Shown: one piece after another, positions 1-11,930 of the stretch
How positions within the stretch are numbered: position 1 is the stretch's first letter
Layout: every line of letters starts with the position of its first letter
Source of the DNA: Apium graveolens
Lineage: Eukaryota > Streptophyta > Magnoliopsida > Apiales > Apiaceae
NCBI RefSeq assembly: GCF_009905375.1
Contig: NC_133657.1
Coordinates: forward strand, 69,312,907 to 69,376,906
Direction of reading: 5' to 3'
DNA length: 64,000 bases
Notes under the pieces: generated by a model
Database searches by the model: none
The model's input: the letters and a program-made list of their open reading frames with translations, nothing else
Told to the model about the DNA's origin: nothing
Made by a program: the position numbers and the translations under genes

Positions 1-1
1 A

Positions 2-3000
2 TCATTTATTTCCCAAGATTTTGTTAGTAAGTTAAATTGTTCAGTTGAGTATTTAAATAAAATAATGACTGTGGAATTAGCAAATCAAGAACGCATATCT
101 GTAAATCAAGTTTGTGGGAATTGTGAGATTGAGATTTCTGGTAGTAAGTTTTGTGTAGATTTGATACCATTTAAGCTAGAAGAGTTTGACGTTATCTTAG
201 GAATGGATTGGTTATCTAAGCACAATGCCCAGATAGATTGTCGAAATAAGAAGGTAATGGTGAAGACGCCAGACAAAAGAATAGTAATGTTTAAGGGCCA
301 GAAACAAGCAAAGAAGTTCTTAACGATAATCCAAGCTAAAAAGTTAATACGACAAGGATGCGAGCATTTCGTTGCATATGTGATTGATAGAAGTCAGGAG
401 CCAGCATAACTAGAAGATATTCCGATAGTCAATGAATTTCCAGACGTATTTCCCGATGAGTTTGTGATCGACTTAGCACCTGGAACGGAACCAGTATCCA
501 AGGCCCCGTATAGAATGGCACCCGTCGAGATGAAGGAACTAGCAAAACAATTGCAAGAGTTGTTGGAGAAAGGCGTAATTAGACCCAGTGTATTCCCGTG
601 GGGTGCACCGGTACTATTTGTCAAGAAGAAGGATGGAAGCATGAGACTGTGCATCGATTATTGGGAGCTCAACAAGCTTACAATCAAGAACAAGTATCCG
701 TTACCCAGAATTGATGATTTGTTTGACCAGTTGAAAGGAGCCAAGTACTTCTCCAAGATCGATTTGAGATCGGGATATCACCAAATAAAGATTAAGCCAG
801 AAGATATACCAAAGACAGCTTTCAGAACAAGGTATGGATATTATGAATTTCTAGTGATGTCTTTTGGATTAACTAATGCCCCGACAACATTCATGGACCT
901 GATGAGCAGAATTTTCAAGGAATACTTGGACAAGTTTGTTATTGTGTTAATAAATGATATTTTGATTTATTCAAAGACAGAAGAAGATCATGCAGAACAT
1001 TTGAGGACAGCTTTGGAAATTTTGAGGAAGAAACAGTTATATACTAAATTCTCGAAGTGTGAGTTTTGGTTAAAGGAAGTTCAGTTCTTAGGACACATAG
1101 TCAGTAATGAAGGGATCAAAGTTGACCCAGCGAAGATTGAAGCAATTATAAATTGAGAAAGACCGAGAACACCGACAGAGGTAAGAAGTTTCTTGGGAAT
1201 AGCGGGATACTATCGCCGATTTGTTCAAAATTTCTCAAGGATTGCGACACCATTGACAAAGCTTACACGGAAAAATGAAAAGTTTATATGGAATGATAAA
1301 TGTGAAGAAAGTTTTCAGGAATTGAAGCGAAGATTAATCACGGAACCTGTTTTGTCACTTCCAGATGACCAAGGAAATTTTGTAATCTATAGCGATGCTT
1401 CTCATAAAGGACTAGGATGTGTTCTGATGCAGCACGACAAAGTTATTGCATATACGTCAAGACAACTGAAATCACACGAACAAAAGTACCCTACTCATGA
1501 TTTGGAGTTAGCGGCTATAGTATTCACTTTAAAGATTTGGAGACATTATCTATATGGAAAAAATGCGAGATTTATACGGATCACAAAAGCTTGAAGTACA
1601 TATTCACATAAAAGGAGCTTAATATGAGACAGAGAAGATGGTTAGAGTTGATTAAGGATTACGACTGCACAATTAATTATCATCCCGGTAAAGCAAATAT
1701 TATGGCGGACGCGTTAAGTCAGAAAGAGAAGTTGAATGTGTTATCAGTACCCGAAGAGATATACAAGGAATTTTAGAAACTGGAATTGGAAATCAGAGTT
1801 TGCAAGCCTGATGAAGCGAAAGTGTAGAGTATGATTTTCCAGCCGGAGTTATTAGAGAAGATAAGGAAGTGTCAAGAAGAAATAATTGATCAGGACATTA
1901 ATCGTTTGGTAGGAGAGGAATTGTGCACGCAAAAAGATGATCAAGGTATTCTTAGGTTTTCTTCTAGAATTTGGATTCCACCTGTAACGAAGTTGAAGAA
2001 TGAAATTTTATAAGAAGCTCATAATTCAAGGTATTCAATCCATCCCGGGAGTACCAAGATGTACAGAGATTTGAAGGAAAATTATTGGTGGCTAGATATG
2101 AAGAGGGAAATTGCAGAATGGGTTAGCAGATGTTATACATGTTAGAGATTTAAAGCAGAGCATCAGAGACCAAGTGGATTGTTACAGCCATTAGAGATTC
2201 CAGAATGGAAGTGGGAACATATTGTCATAGATTTCATAGTCGGATTACCAAGGACGAAAGCCAATCATGATGCCATTTGGGTTATAGTGGAAAGACTTAC
2301 CAAGTCAGCTCATTTTCTGTCTATAAATGAAAGATTTTCATTAGACAAGTTAGTCCATATGTACCTGAAAGAAATTGTAGTTCGTCATGGAGTTCCTGTG
2401 TCTATCGTATCAGATCGAGATCCGAGGTTTAATTCGAGATTTCGGAAAAGTTTTCAAGAATGTTTGGGAACGAGACTGAATATGAGTACGGCTTACCATC
2501 CATAGACGGACGGCCAGAGTGAAAGAACAATCCAGACAATCGAATACATGTTACGTGTTTATGCTATTGATTTCAAAGGAAGTTGGGATGAGCATTTACC
2601 CTTGGTAGAATTTGCTTACAACAACAATTATCATGCTAGTATTGGGATGCCACCCTATGAAGCTCTTTATGGACGCAAATGTCGATCTCCCGTATATTGG
2701 GATGAAGTAGAAGAACGAAAAATACTTGGACCTGAATTAGTGCAACAGACGAAGAAAGTTGTTGAAGTTATCCAGAAGAGATTGATAGCAACACAAGATC
2801 GTCAAAGGAAGTATGCAGATCAATCAAGGAAAGATATGGAATTCGAAGAAGGAAATCTGGTATTACTGAAAGTATTGCCATGGAAAGGATTGACAAGATT
2901 TGGGAAGAAAGGAAAACTGAGCCCTAGATATGTTGGACCTTTTGAGATTCTAAAGCGTGTTGGCAAAGTAGCTTACGAGTTGGCGTTACCCCCCACATGG

Positions 3001-3266
3001 AGCACATTCATAAATTTTTTCACGTATCGATGCTTAAGAAGTATAATCCAGACTCCAGGCATGTAATCGAATACGAGCCAATAGAACTTCAAGCAGATTT
3101 GTCGTATGTAGAGAGTCCAATAGAGATTCTAGAAGAAAGAGAGAAAATGTTAAGAAATAAAGTAGTAAAGTTAGTAAGAGTACTGTGGAGAAACCCGCAG
3201 GTTGAAGAATCAACCTGGGAATTAAAAAGTGATATTAGAGAAAAGTATCCTCATTTATTATCTTAG
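2..3266 (+). pseudogene. pol: Element A pol (protease C-terminus, RT, RNase H, integrase, chromodomain-like tail), broken
   Basis: Domains in order: protease remainder with EFDVILGMDWL (about 180-215); RT from 464, with [22 protein letters not shown] and FGLTNAP; RNase H with [11 protein letters not shown] (about 1385-1420); integrase core with [13 protein letters not shown] and [10 protein letters not shown] (about 2235-2440); tail ending LLS at 3266. Breaks seen: an in-frame TGA at 1154 where a Trp codon is expected, a one-base loss in the A-run near 1560 that shifts RNase H, and stops near 1774, 2010, 2144 and 2503. The RT active-site box reads LINDILIYS, so the first Asp of the usual IDD is Asn. 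CIDYW replaces the usual CIDYR. Coding capacity is lost; domain identity is certain. Confidence 0.93.
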
Positions 3267-3287
3267 GAGATTCTGAGGACAGACGCC

Positions 3288-3304
3288 TTTTAAGGGGGGA
3301 AGGA
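3288..3304 (+). other. Polypurine tract of element A
   Basis: The purine-rich run AAGGGGGGAAGGA lies directly before the TG that opens the 3' LTR. This is the plus-strand priming site position in LTR retrotransposons, and it fixes the LTR start at 3305. Confidence 0.85.
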
Positions 3305-6300
3305 TGTAATATCTGGGATATATCGTGTAATTAGTTTTGCTAATAAATAAATATTATGCATGTTCCGTAGTTATTCTGTGAATTATATGTTAAGTGATAT
3401 ATGTGTTTGGATGCTTAAAATTAATATAAATTGAGTATTTTAATTTTTATATGTCCAAAATAAAATATAGATAATTGTCATATCTTCCTATTTATTTTTA
3501 TGTTGATTTATGATTTTATAGGAAATTTATGGATTTTATAAATTCTTTTTCCGAGTATTTATAAACTATTTTATATAATCGGGAACCAGCAGACTTCACC
3601 CGTTTTTACGTTTTTATAACCCCAAACTCTTCCGAGAGTTCCATCCTACCTAATTGTAATATTCCGAGCATTTTCCATGTTTCGATTTTTTCGATCCGGC
3701 GTACGGTTTGTCCTGTGCGGGTCCCGGCGCAATATTTTCGATACAAAATTCGTTTGGGTAAACCAATAAAACCAGTATTTTCAATAAACGGGATCTTTTT
3801 ATTAAACTACTATAATTATCACCTCGTAATACGTGTAACCAGGCGCTGAGACCAAGACCGCAGTACACATTGTACATATTTGGATAATTATCCCGAAAAC
3901 CGGTACCGTTTGGATCTGTTTTTATAAATAAACTATTTTATATCCGGAATGATCCAACGGGATAAAATTTTCCGTAAGTATAAATAGCCTTTACCGTAAT
4001 TATTTCCGTACCGAAAATTATTTGCAAACCAGTAAATCTTTATAAAACAGAGAAAATACTATATTCATATTTCGTTCTTCATAATCAAACTCGAATCCGG
4101 AGGCGTTATCGATATCCGATTTTGGCGTACATATACTCAAAACGAAGTTACTGAAATCTAGAATCCAAATTTTTCATCAATTTCAATCCAGAAAAATCAG
4201 GTGATTTTCTATTTAATGGTTTTAATTCGAATTTCTTGATAATTAAATTATGATTTTTTGTTGAGCTATTGTTTGTATGATTTGATGCTTGAATGTTGTA
4301 GAGTTTTTGATGCTGATCATTTTGGTATATTATACTTCAAATTTGGAGTTCTATAACGTGTCCAATTTGTGGTTTGATTATCGAATTATTGAATTAGGGT
4401 TTTCTTGGTTTGAATGTTTTCAATTCAATTTGGGGTTTTTCGTATCTGGGGTAATCTGTTGAATTTGATGATTGATATGTATTCCTGGTTGAATATGGAA
4501 TCGATTCGTAAATAGCATAACAACTGACGATTTCCAGAAGTCTGTAAATCGAGCTCGCCGGCCCTTCGCCGGTTTTAACTTCGATTTTCGACGGAAAATG
4601 AACTGAGATCATTGGTGGTGTTGTTTGTGACCTGATTTGTGATCCTGGAGCGATTTAGAATGAAAACCGTGCTTGAATCACATCAAACCGTCCCGTTTTG
4701 GTCGAAATCGGGGCTTCACCGGAAGATTTTCCGATCACCGGAAACTGGGTTCTTTGAGACCCGTTTCTGTTCTTGGTGACCCGGATTCCTGACCCGGTTT
4801 GACCCGGTTTTGATCCAAATTTCTGTAAAATCAATTTCTAATTCTTGTTTTTACAGTTTAGGCCCCCACGGTTTCCCAACTTTGCAAAAATTTGATTTTT
4901 GTTTCAAAAACTTTTAAAAATCAGATTTCTTTTATAAATTCATTTCCAAAATTGATTTTTATTTTCAAAAATTCCAAAAATCATTTATTTTAATTCCAAA
5001 ATTTGTTTTTAATTCAAAAATAAATCTAAATTACTTAGTTAATTAATTTTAATTAATAATTGATTGATTAATTAATCAATTAATTTAAATATTAATTGAT
5101 TAATTAGTTTAATTATTTATTAATTGATTTTAATTAATTATTTAATTGGATTTAATTATTTTTAAATGATTTAAAAATTTCAAAAAATAGTTTCGAGGTT
5201 TAAAATATTATTTTAAATTGTTTTCAAGGCTCGATAATTATTATAAAATTATTTTGAAGCCAGATTTGGCCAACCGAACCTTGTTTATTGCTTTAAAATT
5301 AACCCAACCACCCGTTTTGACTCCGAAAAATGTTTTAAAAATCATATTAAATACCCGAAAGACTGTTTATGACCCGAGACTTCCTTATAAATGAAATTTA
5401 ATTGATTGTTTGACGTGCTATGTGTATATGTGACTTGTTTGTTTGACCGTCGGTCTATATGTTTAGTGTTTACTTGTTTTTAGCATAACTTTCAATCCGT
5501 TAGTCGGATTTGGGTAAAACGAATGGTGGATAGAAGTGTATACCAAATAGAATCGTATGAGTTGAGTATTGATAGATACTTATGATATGTGAGCAAAAGA
5601 GGCAAGGAATAGGAAATGGAAGCAAATAGTCGAGGAATATGAGATTGTGATTGGAAGTTAGTGAAGTATAGCAAGCTAATATCAGGCAAGTGTTCTGAAC
5701 CTTCTCGAGATATTTTGTAGATAATTGATAATCCTGTTTTATATTACAAGTGCTTTGAAGCATTGAACCCTAAACCTTGATTCCGGTTATTGATCTTTGA
5801 GCCGTAAACCTTATTCTTTCGGAACCATTGATTGTTGATTACCTAAATACAAACAACTGAGATACGATACTACTCCACAAATACACACAAACTAAATACC
5901 AAACACTGAACCAAGATTGCTTATATACTCAAACCATTGTACCTTATGCATTGAAAGATCGAATCCTTATAACCTTGAAACTTTGATTCTTTTGTTATCC
6001 AATTCTTTCACCACCCGATATCCATTCTTTGAAAGTGCCATATTATTTGTTTGTGAAGATTGAAACCATCTCATTATTGGACATCCAATGTTGCTTATGA
6101 TTCTGTTTATTGCTTTACATTGTTTATTCTGTTATTATGATAGAATTGGATTATTTTATAAAATTGTGGACCAAATTCGTGGTCAGACCAGATTGGTGGT
6201 CAAGTTAGGCCAATGTGTGCCTTGGATCCAGTAATTAGAGTAGAGCTGTGTGCCTTGCTCAGGGTTAGTTCGTGACTGATCAGCAGCCTAACCTTAGTTT

Positions 6301-6793
6301 TTAAAATGAAAATATAATATCCAATTCTAAATCATTAATCATGTTCCCTTGATACCTTAACTCTTTTCACGTGATGATCATTATTCTCAGTCTTGTCAAT
6401 TTGACTTGCTGAGTTAGTTAGCTCATTTGTGTGATATTGTTTATGTTTTTTTCCAGTTAAGAAAAAACCTGTTGGTAGCGAGGATCCCCAACCCAGTGCG
6501 AGAGCTAGGGTTCCAGGTTGATCGAGTTAAGCTAGATGACAGCTTTTGGAATAGTTTAAGTTTATGAAGTTTGTAATAATGTTTAATATTCAGTTATAAG
6601 TTTGAATAGTTGGGATTTGGGCGTTTGTAATATAAGTGTGTGTGGCTTGTGTGCATACTTTAACCTGTTGCGGTCCATGGTAGTTAGTAACTAGGGTCAC
6701 TGCATATTATTATTATCTTTATTATTGTTATAAGCATGTTATAAATAAGGTGTGTGTGTGTGGACCCCTGACCCGGGTTTGGAGGGTGCCACA
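3305..6793 (+). repeat. 3' LTR of element A (about 3.49 kb)
   Basis: The LTR opens with TGTAATATCTGGGATAT after the polypurine tract and closes with GGAGGGTGCCACA, giving TG...CA ends. Its end (GGACCCCTGACCCGGGTTTGG...) resembles the end of the solo LTR at 13927-18256, and its general build resembles the LTRs of element F: Tekay-size, a CCGG-rich stretch near 4550-4810, and a TTAATTAA-rich stretch near 5030-5170. No gene is supported inside it; the short open frames on both strands show no family features. Confidence 0.88.
5030..5175. repeat. AT-rich TTAATTAA/ATTGATTA low-complexity block inside the element A LTR
   Basis: About 145 bp are made almost only of TTAATTAA, ATTGATTA and their complements. 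A similar block sits at a comparable relative position in both LTRs of element F (about 43090-43340 and 52310-52600), so it looks like a built-in part of this LTR type and not a later expansion. Confidence 0.7.
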
Positions 6794-7620
6794 ATATTTA
6801 ACTATAATTTTAAATTATGCTACAGAATCTGTGGTATTCAATCAGTATTTTAAATTATGTTTAAAAATCTGATAGTATTCAACTGAGATTATTTAAAATC
6901 CGATGGTATTCACGTGCTGACGGATTTTTTGAATTTTATAAAATGATGGATTTTGTGGGATTATTCAATATATTTTATGGTTTTTGAAATCCCACCATAA
7001 TTCATGAAATTTTGAAGGATTTTATTTAAATCTTAAAAACTCTTCATCAACTCTACGGCATTTTATCTAGAATCCGCGTAAAAATTAAAATCAATATAAT
7101 CCATTAATATTTATGAATTATATATAATGCATGATAATCCCAGTTCAATTTAGTGCAGGACATGTTTTCGTGATTTGTTTTTCTCATATGAACAACTGAA
7201 ATCACATGTTCAATAAATTTTACGACTCAAATTAACGATTTTAGAAACATTCACAAATGTTAATTTATATTTTCTTATAAAGATTTTGTAGAACACAAAA
7301 TTTAACATTACAATATTTGAAATATATAACATGCAAATTCAAATTTATTGTATAACTATCACATAATTAATTTTAAAATACGTATTTTTTTTATTTTAAA
7401 ACCATTCAGTACAACACGTAATGCGATTTTATATACCAGTTATTATTGTTAGCCCAACATTTTATTACAAAAGGCAAAAACCTACATATTTAATTAAATT
7501 AAGTTCGAAAAAGTATTTCTTAAAAAAAGAGAAGAGAAAATCATATTTGAATTAAAGTAAGTGTAAAACAAACTGAAAAATATATGTAAAGGAAAATTAC
7601 AATATACTACTAATAAAGAT
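6794..7620. repeat. Intergenic AT-rich stretch with degenerate short repeats, possibly a decayed MITE
   Basis: Between the gypsy LTR and the host gene there is no gene. In 6801-6915 a unit of the type TTTAAA..ATCTGATGGTATTCAA occurs three times (TATTCA at 6835, 6876 and 6907). Further on, GGATTTT/AAAATCC words occur in both orientations (6955-7030), as in the ends of small inverted-repeat elements. Borders and target duplication could not be set, so the MITE reading is tentative. Confidence 0.4.
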
Positions 7621-8487
7621 ATAGAATAAGTTAGCGTTGTACTCTCTATCTATCTATATACGATTGCGAGGTGAGTGAGGATTGATTGATTCAATTGTTA
7701 CCAAGGTCGGGGGTAATAATCTTTGTGTTATTGTTCTTTAGATTCATTTTTCTGTTTGAATCAACGTTCCTTGTTTTTTCTTAACTCATATCGTATTCAT
7801 TTTCCATTTGTTATTATACAGTTGCTTTTAGTAAGTGCCGGCCAAGTGTTTGATCAAAGTTCCCCTCTGACTTTTTGTCATAGTTTAATACATTTTAGTA
7901 TATATATCTATAAATTTAGGTGTTTGCTCTTGAATTCAATCAATTTTTAGTTTCTGTACTTGGGGTTCTATATGCAATTTACTTGCTGTTTGATGATTGA
8001 GTTTTTAATCCACTAGTGATGTACATTTCAGTGGGTATACTTGGATGCAACAAGTTTAATCGCAACCCCCTTTAATTATGTTTTGGTTCCTCTCAACTTT
8101 GACACCTTGTTACACATTTTCATCCCGATGTAAACGTAAACTATTCTCTTAACTGAATTACTTGCTTTACCAATATGTCACTGTAATAAAAAGTCAACAA
8201 AGTTCAATGCAATTTCAGTAGTAAGTCAAGTTGGTGTAGTAGTAAGGTGTTCAAATACGATAATGTGTTAATTACCATTTTCCTTTATTTTCAGCTCTGA
8301 AAGCTCTATGCTTAGTATTCAACCAAAAGCATATTAATGTAATTGTGCATGAAAAAGTATTCTTGTTAGCTTCTTTTACTTTTCTTTTATAAGTTAATTT
8401 CATTTGTATATTTTTCTTATCAACATATTCTAGGACGTTGGACCTTTGATGCGAGCGCTATTTTGTATATTTGAACTTGTATAAGAG
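7621..8487 (+). promoter_or_regulatory. Probable promoter-proximal and 5' UTR region of the host gene, with a likely 5' UTR intron (7671-8433)
   Basis: A strong donor (GAG|GTGAGT at 7671) follows a CTATCTATCTATATA stretch, and a TTCTAG acceptor ends at 8433, 54 bases before the main start codon. This suggests a short non-coding first exon upstream of 7671 and an intron in the 5' UTR. The transcription start cannot be placed. The open frame at 7723-7950 falls inside this predicted intron and shows no protein features. Confidence 0.5.
8449..8484 (+). other. Upstream ORF of 11 codons before the host gene
   Basis: An ATG at 8449 opens a reading frame of 11 codons that ends with TAA at 8482-8484. 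One GAG codon separates this stop from the main ATG at 8488, and both are in the same frame. If transcribed in this form, ribosomes starting here would terminate three bases before the main start. It could lower or tune translation, but no functional evidence is visible. Confidence 0.45.
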
Positions 8488-11019
8488 ATGAACAGTTTTC
8501 AAGTGACTGCCTGCAAGCCTGGCTTTAATGTCTTAACCATACCTCGTGGGCGGTATGCCTCGTCAGAGTTACGTAATGTTGTTCGATTTTCTAGGGATTC
8601 AGCTTGCTATTACACAAAGGTTCCGGAGGTTTCATTGAAGCTAAAAACTTATACATCCAAAATTCAGAGATCTGCACCAGTATGCGTATTTGGTGGCAAA
8701 GGAAATTCGACAAATGATAATGACGTGAGAAATTTTGATAGATATTTGCGTTTATCTTTTATAATTTATCTACTTATATATATATATATATCTGATTGAG
8801 GATTTAAATGATTAGTTTTTACTTTTTAATATAATTAGAAGTTGACATAACAAACTGCAAGACGTTTAATATCATTGGGTTGGTAACTCGGGGCGGGGGG
8901 GGGGGGGGGTTAGTGCTTTATTCCTTGCTCTTTGTTTTTGACATTCCTAAGGTGGTTTTGATAATTGCCACCTATAGCTTCCCTATGTTGATGGTATATT
9001 GCGAATAGTTGATCAACTTTTCCTCTATGTTTTTGTCTGTTTGCAAACTTTGTCGATATTGTCAATTAGTCAGGGATCCTTTTCCTAGATAGAGACGATA
9101 TCTAGAGCTTGTATATGTCACTGTTAATCATTTATGACCTACCAGAATGTTATAAAGATCAAACTTGTTGGTCACATTATGATGAAGAAGTAGCATGAGC
9201 GTCATAAAACAGCTGAAGTAGATCAAGAGCTTCTTTAACATGGCTCTACTTGTAGAAAGAAATCAGCAATACTGTATCGTCTGGGGCTTGATCTCACAAA
9301 GAAATTGTGAGTTCAGAGATACTAGGGAGTGAAAAAGAACTTTAGGGGAAATACAATTTTACAGAAGAATAAGAAGAGGAAAGCCATTTACATTCAAAAT
9401 ATTTAGGTGCCATCAAAACAGACTACTTGTTGGAAAAATAAATCTCATAATATATCATGACAGAGTATGCATACTTGAGCATACCACAAGTTTCTAAGCT
9501 ACTACCAAAATCTAATTTCTATAACAAACATCTAAGAGTTACATAATGTAAACATGAATGTATTTTAAATTTGTAGAACTTGACACAATAAATTGTGCAT
9601 CAATAGTGTGCAGTTATTTGCAGATACGTCATAAATCTTTGAATTGACTAGTTTGTTTCTTTAAGTGGTAGATGAAGTTACATGCTCTTTTCTTAATGGT
9701 TTTAACAATTCCAAACTTAATATTTACTAGGCTTCCCCATGGAAATCACTTGAGAAGGCGATGAGTGGTTTGAAGAAGGAAAAGTCACTAGAGGATGTAT
9801 TACGGCAGCAGATGGAAAACCAAGAGTACTATGATGATGGAGGTAGTGGTGGAAAACGTCCAGGTGGAGGTAGTGGTGGTGGTGGCGATGGTTTTGGTGA
9901 GTCAGAAGATGAAGGCTTTTCTGGTATATTGGATGAGATATTTCAAGTATTCATGGCAACACTCGGATTCATACTTCTGGTAATTCTCTCAGACCTTAAT
10001 ACAGCTTTGATTCTATTTGCTAGACTGTTAAAAATGTCTTTATAATTGCTATACTGTTAAAATATAGAAAAATCCCTGACTAGAAGTTAAAGCTGATTCA
10101 TGTATTTTAACTGCAATACCATATAGATTAATAAATTCCAAATGGACTACAGATCAATTTATAGATACTATGAGCATACTAATCGAAATAATCAAACCAT
10201 TTAACAAATAAAGGGAGTGTTTTCAGTAATGTATGCTGATGGTTTGCTTTTAAGACTGAAGCATAGTGGGCTAGCTTACCAATTAGCCCAGCTATATGAA
10301 CAACACCCCATACATTATTGAAACTCACAACATTCTATAATGTGAATGTCTGCTATGGAGCAAAGAATAATGGCTGTTTTGCACTCTATAAATGAGAAGG
10401 TTTAAGCAAATCTCAGTAAGATTTCTGTGACTGTTAACATAGTGATCCAAGGCTGCACTTTATTGCAGAACAATTTTGTGAGACAGCGGTGAATAAACTA
10501 AAGGAACGGGAGCCTAGAGGGTTGGTAAATTAACTGCAAGGAAATTTTGTATCAATATTATTAACATAAAATATAGTACAATTTCCAGTACAGAAGTGTA
10601 TTCATATTTTGTCTTGTATGCAAGTGGTTATTTTCTGAAATTCAACATGAATGGTGTCATGTTTTTTGGCTTATGCTGTTCTTGTCTAATGCACAAGCAT
10701 GCAGTAGTGATCTAATATTGACTCGGCTTTTCCTATTTCTTGGATTTAGTATGTTTATATCATTGCTGGTGATGACGTGATTGCTTTCTTCAAAGACATA
10801 CTTAAATTCCTTACAAGGCAACGTAATAATCGTCTGAGCAACATGTTTTACCAATTTGGGAGACAATTCCAGAATCAGTACCAGGAAGATCCATTTGCCT
10901 TGGAGAAAGCAATTTTGAATACCCCTACATGGTGGGATAGCCCAACAAAGTACAAACGCATGGTGAAGGCCTACCTTGCGTCACTTTCATCTGAAAATGA
11001 AGAATATGATTCATCTTGA
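8488..11019 (+). CDS. Glycine-rich, probably plastid-targeted single-span membrane protein, 251 aa, three exons
   Basis: Exons 8488-8724, 9731-9979 and 10750-11019 join in phase 0 at both junctions, with GT...AG introns (GTGAGA...ACTAG; GTAATT...TTTAG). The product is 251 aa. Residues 1 to about 66 are basic, rich in Ser/Thr and poor in acids, like a chloroplast transit peptide, with a plausible cleavage region at APVCVFGGKG (63-72). Next come a charged helix (about 82-111, SPWKSLEKAM..EDVLRQQMENQEYY), a Gly-rich linker (about 116-135), an acidic patch, and one hydrophobic span (about 152-169) that crosses the exon 2/3 junction. A basic tail contains ALEKAILNTPTWWDSP. Splice phase and the continuous amphipathic pattern make this a real gene. 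I do not recognise a named family member, so no function is given; a thylakoid or envelope location is inference. It is the only intact host gene in the window. Confidence 0.85.
8725..9730 (+). other. Intron 1 of the host gene, with a poly-G run
   Basis: 1006 bp, GTGAGA donor and ACTAG acceptor, phase 0. It contains a run of 15 G at 8895-8909 (preceded by GGGGC), which is unusual in this AT-rich surrounding. No other gene or clear transposon is visible in it. Confidence 0.8.
9980..10749 (+). other. Intron 2 of the host gene
   Basis: 770 bp, GTAATT donor and GGATTTAG acceptor, phase 0. Reading through the donor gives a short alternative C-terminus ending near 10045, so intron retention would truncate the protein just inside its membrane span. 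Nothing else is recognisable in it. Confidence 0.75.
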
Positions 11020-11648
11020 ATCCGGTTTTATGAATGTTAAAAAGTTTAGATGAGAACTCCTTTTCGTGCTGGGAATGTTATTACAATGTATCAAGTTATT
11101 TCGAGAACAGTTGAAACGTGCCACCTGAAATTCGATTTATGCAACAGGTATTGACTGGCTTTTTGTTACCTTGTGGATGAGGAGAGTGGTCTTACCAGTG
11201 ATGTACAACTGAAACAAGTTCAGTATTTAAAGATTGGTATCTTTGGGAAAAAATATATTTACAGGCATCTTCCAGTGTTCATTCTTATTCTGTTTTTCAC
11301 ATATAATTTAGGTGTGGCGTTACTGCCTGGATTCTCCACTTGTAGGTTTGGGAAAATCAGCATATAACTGCGTAAGCTTCACTTTAATTGCAAATACTTG
11401 TTTCCTTTTCTATATATATTATTGCCAAAGGTTTATGTTAAAAAAAACAGAACACAAGTGAAAATTTCTAAAGCAAAAGTAGTTCTGCAAAACATGCATG
11501 CAATGTAGTTTTCCTCTCAAATAGGAGATTTTTATAATCGTTCTATTTCGATATATAAGGTAAAGAATAATATCCAGCTTCTTCCTACAATTTACTCGAG
11601 CTTACTGTTGCCCGATAAAATAGAATATCTATACTTTTAACTATCACT
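11020..11648 (+). other. 3' UTR and downstream flank of the host gene
   Basis: AT-rich sequence after the TGA at 11017-11019. The open frame at 11173-11367 has no domain or conserved look and probably lies in the 3' UTR or flank. No polyadenylation site could be fixed with confidence. Confidence 0.5.
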
Positions 11649-11930
11649 GTTTCCCTCCGTTTCAATTTCTTGAGGAATAAGGCCGGGGGGCAATTTTAAC
11701 CGATATGACATATATCCGACCCGTTCCGATCTGTTTAGATTTATCCGAATCCGATTTTTTGAATTTGAATTCGGATCTTGATCTTTTTTCAAACCTGAAA
11801 GAGTTTAGCTCTGGATTGAGATATTAGGTATATAGAACGGATACTTGATCCGAAACCTGAAATCCGTTCCAAATCAGATCCGAATCCAAAACCCGAAAAA
11901 ATACGATAACATATACATATTTTAGATAAT
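11649..11930. repeat. Debris of small DNA transposons (Stowaway-like end, then hAT-like end)
   Basis: TTCCCTCCGTTTCAATTTCTTG (11651-11672) is close to the CTCCCTCCGTCCC-type terminus of plant Stowaway elements, but only one end is seen. At about 11682, CCGGGGGGCAATTTTAACCGA resembles the TAGGGGTGGCAA-type end of plant non-autonomous hAT elements. It is followed by repeated ATCCGA/TCGGAT and CCGAAACC words up to about 11905, with no matching far end. Both assignments rest on terminal motif likeness only. Confidence 0.4.

Larger units (their letters stand above)
1..6793 (+). mobile_element. Element A: 3' part of a Tekay-type Ty3/gypsy LTR retrotransposon
   Basis: The left edge cuts this element inside its protease. 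What remains is protease end, reverse transcriptase, RNase H, integrase, a chromodomain-like tail, a polypurine tract and one 3' LTR. The order RT-RNase H-integrase is that of Ty3/gypsy. The tail, with its VLWRNPQVEESTWELK segment, is typical of the Tekay clade of chromoviruses, as is the long LTR. The 5' LTR, gag and left target duplication lie outside the window. The five bases after the LTR are ATATT, so the left duplication should be ATATT if the copy is intact. The copy is defective (see its pol entry). Confidence 0.93.

Noticed and set aside
7723..7950. 75-codon frame upstream of the host gene
   Set aside because: It lies inside the predicted 5' UTR intron and has low-complexity, Phe/Leu/Ser-rich content typical of T-rich intron DNA.
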